From CAKZQX01 sp034437035 (GTDB lineage Bacteria > Chloroflexota > Chloroflexia > Chloroflexales > Chloroflexaceae), in NCBI GenBank assembly GCA_034437035.1, contig DAOTUI010000247.1, positions 1-64,000 on the forward strand: 64,000 nucleotides of DNA, written 5' to 3'. How positions within the stretch are numbered: position 1 is the first letter of the stretch; each line of letters opens with the position of its first letter. The notes below the pieces were generated by a model. That model was given only the letters and a program-made list of their open reading frames with translations. It searched no databases and had not been told where the DNA came from. Below are positions 59,604 to 64,000 of this stretch, piece by piece. The position numbers and the translations under genes are program-made.

Positions 59604-59640
59604 ACGCATTACGTGGTGGGTGTTCAAACCGGATGTTTGA
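59604..59640 (+). repeat. Left-end fragment of the palindromic element
   Basis: TACGCATTACGTGGTGGGTG followed by TTCAAACCGGATGTTTGA matches the left terminus and first module of the family. It is cut off where the target repeat of copy 17 begins. Confidence 0.55.
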
Positions 59641-59648
59641 TCATTTGA

Positions 59649-59844
59649 CAGGAGTTACGCGGTGGACGTTCAAATGATGCGTTTCGCCCCATGGGAGCCG
59701 GATGCGCCTGCGGCAGCATGGTACTTTTTTATCTTTTTCACGAACATGTGGCTCTGTGAGCCAAATTTTCGTGAAAAAGGATAGACTCTTCCACCCTGCC
59801 GGAGGCGCATCCCATCTGGCGGATGGATGACCGCGTACGTCCTG
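59649..59844 (+). mobile_element. Palindromic element, copy 17 (first of a tandem pair)
   Basis: The ends CAGGAGTTACGCGGT and ACCGCGTACGTCCTG are flanked by exact 8-bp TCATTTGA on both sides (59641-59648 and 59845-59852). The hairpin is CACGAACATGTGGCTC-TGT-GAGCCAAATTTTCGTG; three mismatches remain in the stem, so only the left arm or only the right arm has changed recently. Confidence 0.93.
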
Positions 59845-59852
59845 TCATTTGA

Positions 59853-60045
59853 CAGGACGTACGCGGTAGACGTTCAAACTGAGCGTTTGACCAGATGCAA
59901 GGCAGATGCGCCTGCGGCAGCATGGTACTTTTTTCTTTTTCACAAAAATGTTGCACAAAGTGCAACATTTTTGTGAAAAAGAATGGGATTTTCCGCCCTG
60001 CCGGAGGCGAAATTCCCTGTCGGGTCAGTGAACGCGTAACGCGTG
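59853..60045 (+). mobile_element. Palindromic element, copy 18 (second of a tandem pair)
   Basis: The ends are CAGGACGTACGCGGT and AACGCGTAACGCGTG. It shares the middle TCATTTGA with copy 17 and has a third TCATTTGA at 60046-60053. The hairpin CACAAAAATGTTGCAC-AAA-GTGCAACATTTTTGTG is perfect. Confidence 0.93.
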
Positions 60046-60103
60046 TCATTTGATCAGCGGGTAATGAACGGAGAAGTGAGAAGTGAGATAGGAGGAAAGA
60101 CGG

Positions 60104-60215
60104 ATCAAGCCGGCTGCGCGTCCTGGACCATATGCACCAGGATGCCGACGATACGCTCAACCTCTTTGATGTAATATTTGGGCAGATCGACACAGACAGT
60201 TGTGTTTGTTTGCGT
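60104..60215 (-). pseudogene. C-terminal fragment of an unrecognised protein
   Basis: The minus-strand frame reads TQTNTTVCVDLPKYYIKEVE and then RIVGILVHMVQDAQPA before a stop at 60104. It looks like a genuine protein end, but it begins within ten bases of the stop of the DUF5615 gene and has no start codon, so the N-terminal part is missing. Confidence 0.4.
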
Positions 60216-60224
60216 TCTGTAATG

Positions 60225-60572
60225 CTAAATATAACGAACTTGATTCTCAATTTCGTCTGCCGTCACATTATTGAGAATGAGCAGTAGTCGCCGCGCAATC
60301 TCATAGGACGGATTGCGGAATGCCAGGATAAGCCCATAGTGCGTTTGGCCTGTGGCGGCATAGGTCTGTGCAAGAGCCTCAAAGTCAGTGCGATTATGGA
60401 TCAGGAGTGTTTTACCCTGACTAACAGCATACGTAAGCTGTTCTGGATCACTTTTACCAAGTTGATCGGCTTGCTGAGCTGTAACTGCTATAAAGCCCTT
60501 TGCACGGACCGGATCTGCCACTAAAATGTTTACATCTTCGTCAAGATAGAGTTCAATGAACAATCGGCTCAT
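60225..60572 (-). CDS. DUF5615 PIN-like protein (probable toxin)
   Basis: The product is 115 aa. It has the DUF5615 features: LYLDEDVNILVADPVRAKGFIAVTA, then KSDPEQLTYAVSQGKTLLIHNRTDFEALAQ and HYGLILAFRNPS. The acidic residues D11, E12, D13 and the D of NRTDF form a PIN-like active site. DUF5615 genes are widely paired with DUF433 genes and considered toxin-antitoxin systems. Its ATG overlaps the stop codon of the upstream DUF433-containing gene by four bases (ATGA). Confidence 0.88.
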   Translation of the reverse strand: MSRLFIELYLDEDVNILVADPVRAKGFIAVTAQQADQLGKSDPEQLTYAVSQGKTLLIHNRTDFEALAQTYAATGQTHYGLILAFRNPSYEIARRLLLILNNVTADEIENQVRYI

Positions 60573-61456
60573 TGAGCTTTGACCAGCGGATCAATCAACT
60601 CATCGGGAATACGATTGCGTTCAATGTAGGAATTAATTTCGTCCTGGTGATCGCTATAATAACTCAGGGCATCAAATACCTGGGCCAGCGTCAGGTGGGG
60701 AAGCTGGCTGGGAATAACTTCCGGTGCAACTCCCTGTCGCCACGTCTCAACAATCGCACGGACAGGTGTGCGCGTACCCCAGATGACCGGTTCCCCGTTC
60801 AAAATCTGGTTGTTGTTGACAATGTAAGGATGCGGCAGGGTACTTGCTCTAATTTTGCTAAGTGCCGCTTTCAGGGTAGGTGTTTGCATGCGGTGTAGTA
60901 TCTCGGTTTCATACTGCGGCATCAATGGTGTGGAAATACCAGAGCTTTTAGCATGCATTAAATAACTGATACCGTCTCTGCCATGATGATCTGTCGCTGA
61001 CAGGTACAGATCTTCTGCACTCTTGATCGCCCGCTTCGCCAGATCCCCTGGATCCGGATGCGCGATCTTACCGGAGTCCGGAAAATCTGTGTAGAGCACG
61101 ACATCAAGACCGACAAAATTCTCCAGTTTCTTGATCAGCACACTATTGGGAGTAGGGGTGGATTGACGTGTATAGTGACAATCCCTTTGGCCCACCTTGC
61201 CCGTCTCCCGTCGCCAGAGTATATTGGTTGCTTCTTCTTCTGAGATCGAATCTTTATAAACGAAGACAACAGCCTGCACCTTCGCACCACCTTCGTTAAC
61301 CGGGACAAGGGTTGGTGCTCCTTTACGCGTCCTGCTTGAACGTGCAAATTCTATCTTAAACGGCGTTTCAATATTCTTCCGGCGTTCGACGGTAATCGCT
61401 TCAATCTCTTCCCCTGGATCATTAATAAGCGAACCATAAGCGAGTATGCCTGTCAT
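60569..61456 (-). CDS. Fusion of a gamma-glutamylcyclotransferase-like domain with a DUF433 antitoxin-like domain
   Basis: The product is 295 aa. The N-terminus MTGILAYGSLINDPGEEIEA carries the YGSL substrate-loop motif of the GGCT/BtrG fold, and RRETGKVG (the RRE glutamate) fits its catalytic acid. From about residue 210 it reads HPYIVNNNQILNGEPVIWGTRTPVRAIVETWRQGVAPEVIPSQLPHLTLAQVFDALSYYSDHQDEINSYI, a complete DUF433 domain with its winged-helix-like part. DUF433 normally stands alone as the antitoxin-side partner of DUF5615, so a GGCT-like extension is unusual. AGGAGG precedes the start; the second of two adjacent ATGs is preferred by spacing. Confidence 0.8.
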   Translation of the reverse strand: MTGILAYGSLINDPGEEIEAITVERRKNIETPFKIEFARSSRTRKGAPTLVPVNEGGAKVQAVVFVYKDSISEEEATNILWRRETGKVGQRDCHYTRQSTPTPNSVLIKKLENFVGLDVVLYTDFPDSGKIAHPDPGDLAKRAIKSAEDLYLSATDHHGRDGISYLMHAKSSGISTPLMPQYETEILHRMQTPTLKAALSKIRASTLPHPYIVNNNQILNGEPVIWGTRTPVRAIVETWRQGVAPEVIPSQLPHLTLAQVFDALSYYSDHQDEINSYIERNRIPDELIDPLVKAQ

Positions 61457-61557
61457 CATACCCTCCTGGGGAATAACTAAAATATGCTATTTGTAACACC
61501 CGGTTTTGACGCTTTAGCCGTTATATCAGATTACACCATTTTATCACACTTCCTACC

Positions 61558-62061
61558 TCACGCCCCATGCCTCACCACTGTGTCCTGCATCCCAACCTGC
61601 TCGACCAGCGCTGCAATCGGTTGATCCGATCCCGGCGGCACCAGGTTGGGGGCGATCTCCGCCAGCGGGATCAGAACAAAGGCGCGTTCGGCGAAGCGTG
61701 GGTGCGGAATAACCAGATCAGGTGTGTTCAGCACTGTCTCCCCGTAGAACAGAATGTCCAGGTCGATCAGGCGGGGACCGTAACGCTGTCCGGGTTGCCG
61801 ACCAAGCGCGCGCTCCAGATGCTTCAGGAACGCGAGCAGAGCATGGGGCGACAGCGCTGTCGTCCCTCGCACCACCATGTTCAGGAAGCGCGGCTGCTCG
61901 GTGACATAGGCCGGTTCAGTCTCGTAGACCGCGGAGCACTGTTCGATGGTGACATGCTCCCGCAGCATCTGGAGTGCCGTCCTCAGGTTGCCCTGCCGAT
62001 CTCCCAGGTTTGTACCCAGCGCCAGATAAATCGACTGTGACGGCTCCGGCGGCCGGCTCAC
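61558..62061 (-). CDS. folK: 2-amino-4-hydroxy-6-hydroxymethyldihydropteridine pyrophosphokinase
   Basis: The product is 167 aa. HPPK activates 6-hydroxymethyl-dihydropterin by pyrophosphate transfer from ATP. Typical motifs are IYLALGTNLGDRQGNL, SAVYETEPAYVTEQPRFLNMV, RQPGQRYGPRLIDLDILFYG (the signature) and VIPHPRFAERAFVLIPLAEIAP. Its ATG overlaps the PTPS stop by four bases. It is the last gene of the ZTP-riboswitch-controlled folate operon. Confidence 0.97.
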   Translation of the reverse strand: MSRPPEPSQSIYLALGTNLGDRQGNLRTALQMLREHVTIEQCSAVYETEPAYVTEQPRFLNMVVRGTTALSPHALLAFLKHLERALGRQPGQRYGPRLIDLDILFYGETVLNTPDLVIPHPRFAERAFVLIPLAEIAPNLVPPGSDQPIAALVEQVGMQDTVVRHGA

Positions 62062-62564
62062 AACGCAAGCTCCTCGCGGTAGATGCCCGACTGCCCGAAG
62101 GTCTCTTCCACCTCGACGGCCATATCGGTCAGATGACTGAGGCGGTACTCCCCGGCCCGCAGTTCATCCTTGAGGCGTTCGCACAGGTAGCGTGCCAGCA
62201 TCTCTGCCGTAGTGTTTGGGATCGGCAGCAGCGTCACATCGGCGTGCGGAAAGAAGTAGCGCCGGCGGGTGGCCCCCTGGACATGGACCCAGAGACCCTC
62301 CGGTTGCTCCTCCAACGTGATCAGCGGGTTGTGCAGCGGCAGCAGCATGCGATGGTCCAGTTCATCCACCAGTCGCTTCATAATGCGCTTGAGCGTGACA
62401 AAATCGAAGACATACTGGTTCTCGTCCACGGTGCCGCCGAGCCGCACCGCAACCCGGTAGTTATGCCCATGCAGCGCCTCGCACTGGTTATCGCCATAGG
62501 TGATAAAGTGCCCGGCGCAGAACACCAGGTAATCTTTCGTAACGTAGGTTTCAAAATTCCCCAT
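62058..62564 (-). CDS. 6-pyruvoyltetrahydropterin synthase homologue of the PTPS-I/III type
   Basis: The product is 168 aa of COG0720. Zinc-binding histidines are seen in CAGHF (His19) and LHGHNY (His32, His34). The active-site motif reads CEALHGH (Cys28-Glu29), the CExxHGH combination described for PTPS-I/III proteins that can make both queuosine precursor and folate precursor. It lies between folP and folK, in the place where folB would be expected, and no folB is present. It therefore probably supplies 6-hydroxymethyl-dihydropterin for FolK; a role in queuosine (queD) is also possible. It overlaps folK by four bases. Confidence 0.88.
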   Translation of the reverse strand: MGNFETYVTKDYLVFCAGHFITYGDNQCEALHGHNYRVAVRLGGTVDENQYVFDFVTLKRIMKRLVDELDHRMLLPLHNPLITLEEQPEGLWVHVQGATRRRYFFPHADVTLLPIPNTTAEMLARYLCERLKDELRAGEYRLSHLTDMAVEVEETFGQSGIYREELAL

Positions 62565-62587
62565 ACGTTATCTACTCCTTTTTAGGG

Positions 62588-63496
62588 TTATCGCACCAAT
62601 GCATCGCTCATACGCGCAACCTGCGCATTAAGCTGAACATTATGCACCCGGATAATATCGGCTCCGCGCTGGATTGCCAGGCTCGTAACCGCCGCGGTAC
62701 CCGCGTCCCGTTGATCGGCAGGGACGTTCAACACCTTCCCGATAAATGATTTGCGCGATGCGCCAATCAGGATCGGCAGTTGCAGCGCGCGCAACTTCGC
62801 CATATCGCGTACAATATCCAGGTTCTGTTCGGGGGTCTTCCCAAACCCGATGCCCGGGTCAATAATAATCCGCTCACGCGGGATACCCTGCGCGGCAGCG
62901 TATGCGACCTGCGTCTGGAGTTCGTCAATAATCTCGGCCATGAGATCGGTATAGTTTACCGTTGGATAGTGCGCGCCGACCGCATCAACGGCGGGACGCG
63001 CGCGGCGGTTATGGGTCAGGACGAAGGGCACCGCTCGCTCCGCAACAACCTGGGCCAGAGGTGCGTTCCAGGTGCCTTCGGGCGTCCAGAATCCCCAGAT
63101 GCTGTTGATCAGGTGCGCCCCGGCAGCGAGTGCGGCGGCGGCGGTCTCGGCATGATAGGTATCAACCGAGATGGGCAGCGCAATTTCGCGGGCCACCGCG
63201 CGGATGACGGGCACTACCCGCGCCTGTTCCTCGGACGGGGTAACGGTGGGGGCGCCCGGAAATGTGGCCTCGCCGCCAATATCAAGGATGTCGGCCCCTT
63301 CCGCTGCGGCCTGCCGGGCCTGCGCCAGTGCCCGGTTGACCCGATCGTCACTGGTTGCCAGACCATCCCCACTAAAGGAGTTGGGGGTAATATTCAGAAC
63401 AGCCATGATGTAGGTGCGCTGCCCCCAGGCAAAGGTATGTCCGGCCAGAGTCAACGGACTCAGAGTCAGATGCTCATCTACTGGTTGATCATGCAT
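62588..63496 (-). CDS. folP: Dihydropteroate synthase
   Basis: The product is 302 aa from ATG 63496 (MHDQPVDEHLTLSPLTLAGH), with AGAGG upstream. It joins p-aminobenzoate to the pterin pyrophosphate. Motifs: IMAVLNITPNSFSGDG (first loop; the usual DSFSDGG is altered), EGADILDIGGEATFPGA, ISVDTYHAETAAAAL, IIIDPGIGFGKTPEQN, LPILIGASRKSFIG and the C-terminal VHNVQ. A longer frame extends into the riboswitch and is rejected. First gene of the folP-PTPS-folK operon. Confidence 0.96.
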   Translation of the reverse strand: MHDQPVDEHLTLSPLTLAGHTFAWGQRTYIMAVLNITPNSFSGDGLATSDDRVNRALAQARQAAAEGADILDIGGEATFPGAPTVTPSEEQARVVPVIRAVAREIALPISVDTYHAETAAAALAAGAHLINSIWGFWTPEGTWNAPLAQVVAERAVPFVLTHNRRARPAVDAVGAHYPTVNYTDLMAEIIDELQTQVAYAAAQGIPRERIIIDPGIGFGKTPEQNLDIVRDMAKLRALQLPILIGASRKSFIGKVLNVPADQRDAGTAAVTSLAIQRGADIIRVHNVQLNAQVARMSDALVR

Positions 63497-63523
63497 AGGG
63501 TACCTCTTGCAGGGAAATGCAGC

Positions 63524-63553
63524 AAAAAAGGCACCACCGCAATGCGAGGTGCC
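63524..63553 (-). terminator. Riboswitch expression-platform terminator
   Basis: On the minus strand GGCACC and GGTGCC close a hairpin with an inner CGC..GCG step (63553-63530), followed by TTTTTT (63529-63524). It lies between the aptamer and the folP start and overlaps the aptamer's 3' neighbour, the usual switch design. Confidence 0.88.
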
Positions 63554-63555
63554 CA

Positions 63556-63632
63556 GCCCAGGCGAACGACTGTTTCCCGAACAACTCCAGGCTTCCTCGT
63601 GGTATCCACTCGCTTCGCCAGTCACCTGGAGA
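63556..63632 (-). ncRNA. ZTP (pfl-type) riboswitch aptamer upstream of folP
   Basis: On the minus strand a 7-bp P1 stem CTCCAGG/CCTGGAG (63631-63625 with 63591-63585) encloses TGACTGGCGA and GTGG-ATA-CCAC followed by GAGGA, the conserved pfl core. After a short linker and hairpin comes CGCCTGGGC (63564-63556), whose GCC pairs with the GGC of CTGGCG to form the pseudoknot. The riboswitch senses ZTP/ZMP, which build up when 10-formyl-tetrahydrofolate is short; binding is expected to prevent the following terminator and so turn on folate synthesis. Confidence 0.9.
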
Positions 63633-63662
63633 CATAAATTTGTCATACTAACAGTATACAAA

Positions 63663-63692
63663 AGTATACCGCGCACACGGTTCCGGTGTCAA
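63663..63692 (-). promoter_or_regulatory. Promoter of the folate operon
   Basis: On the minus strand TTGACA (63692-63687), an 18-base spacer and TATACT (63668-63663) end about 30 bases before the ZTP aptamer. Confidence 0.85.
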
Positions 63693-63882
63693 ATATGAGA
63701 TCTACCTGCTATGTGGCCGGGTACGTATAGGAATGAACCACAGGTACCAATCACTATCAGTCTGTTTAGGCTATGGATGCACCCGGCAGAGCATGCTACA
63801 GTCATTAGAAAAGATAGAAGATCTTTAACAAAACTTAACCAAAAATGTGTGCCCAACATGCATCGACACACTTCTTGCTTAC

Positions 63883-63898
63883 GTCTATTATAATAGAC
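63883..63898. promoter_or_regulatory. 16-bp perfect palindrome overlapping a -10 box
   Basis: GTCTATTATAATAGAC is self-complementary along its whole length and contains TATAAT (63889-63894), about 90 bases before the ATG at the right edge. A dimeric repressor site over the promoter is a reasonable guess. No good -35 box is seen at 16-18 bases, which would suit an activated or extended promoter. Confidence 0.45.
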
Positions 63899-63982
63899 TA
63901 GGATAGATCGACCTATGCAGAAACACCATTCTGCCGATTGCCGGGTTCTTGTTGTTTGCATCCTCTGGAAAGGAAATGGCCT

Positions 63983-64000
63983 ATGATCAGGAAGTGCTAT
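63983..64000 (+). CDS. Start of a gene that runs off the right edge
   Basis: ATG 63983 opens MIRKCY and remains open to the end of the window, with AAGGAAATGGCC just upstream. Only six codons are visible, so the product cannot be named. An alternative ATG lies at 63976 in a different frame. Confidence 0.4.

Overview
The window looks like a chromosomal segment of a high-GC, filamentous-type Chloroflexota bacterium. This is inferred from gene content (large MalT-type LuxR regulators, PAS/GAF kinases, Uma2 and DUF885 proteins, GatD, an energy-converting-hydrogenase-related complex) and from the style of the intergenic repeats; no search was run. It starts inside a 16S rRNA gene on the minus strand, whose strong promoter lies just downstream of a tRNA-Ser(GGA) gene.

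Layout. 0-6 kb: rRNA promoter, tRNA-Ser, pspA, then a minus-strand run of small envelope or unknown proteins around a lipoprotein TolB-like propeller. 6-18 kb: alpha/beta hydrolase, AraC and LuxR regulators, an oxidoreductase with a truncated duplicate, an MBL-fold hydrolase, an RsbR-like PAS-PAS-STAS protein, and remnants of a LysM protein and a type II restriction-modification protein. 18-30 kb: a soluble and a membrane histidine kinase (the latter with its response regulator), lgt, a radical-SAM-like protein that has lost its cluster cysteines, and two exopolysaccharide genes. 30-37 kb: HNH nuclease, YraN, DHH-like protein, HD hydrolase, proA, gatD. 37-46 kb: a pseudokinase-VWA membrane protein, Uma2 protein, a probable restriction nuclease with a Dam-type methylase, DUF885, TauE. 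46-60 kb: gltX, an M23 peptidase, then a long minus-strand operon for a membrane complex related to group 4 NiFe hydrogenases and complex I, followed by an ABC transporter. 60-64 kb: a DUF5615 toxin-like gene with a GGCT-DUF433 fusion, and a folate operon (folP, PTPS, folK) preceded by a ZTP riboswitch and intrinsic terminator.

The most striking content is not coding. Fifteen full copies of a roughly 195-215 bp imperfect-palindrome element, plus several shortened or fragmentary relatives, fill the intergenic spaces and make up roughly 5-6% of the window. They share 15-bp terminal inverted repeats (consensus CAGGASTTACGCGGT). The best preserved are flanked by exact 7-8 bp direct repeats of the form TNA-N(1-2)-TNA. 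Each full copy has a central hairpin (stem about 16-22 bp, loop 3 nt) whose two arms change together between copies. At several loci they stand head-to-tail with one shared target duplication between neighbours. This looks like a non-autonomous, MITE-like mobile family; no transposase is visible in the window.
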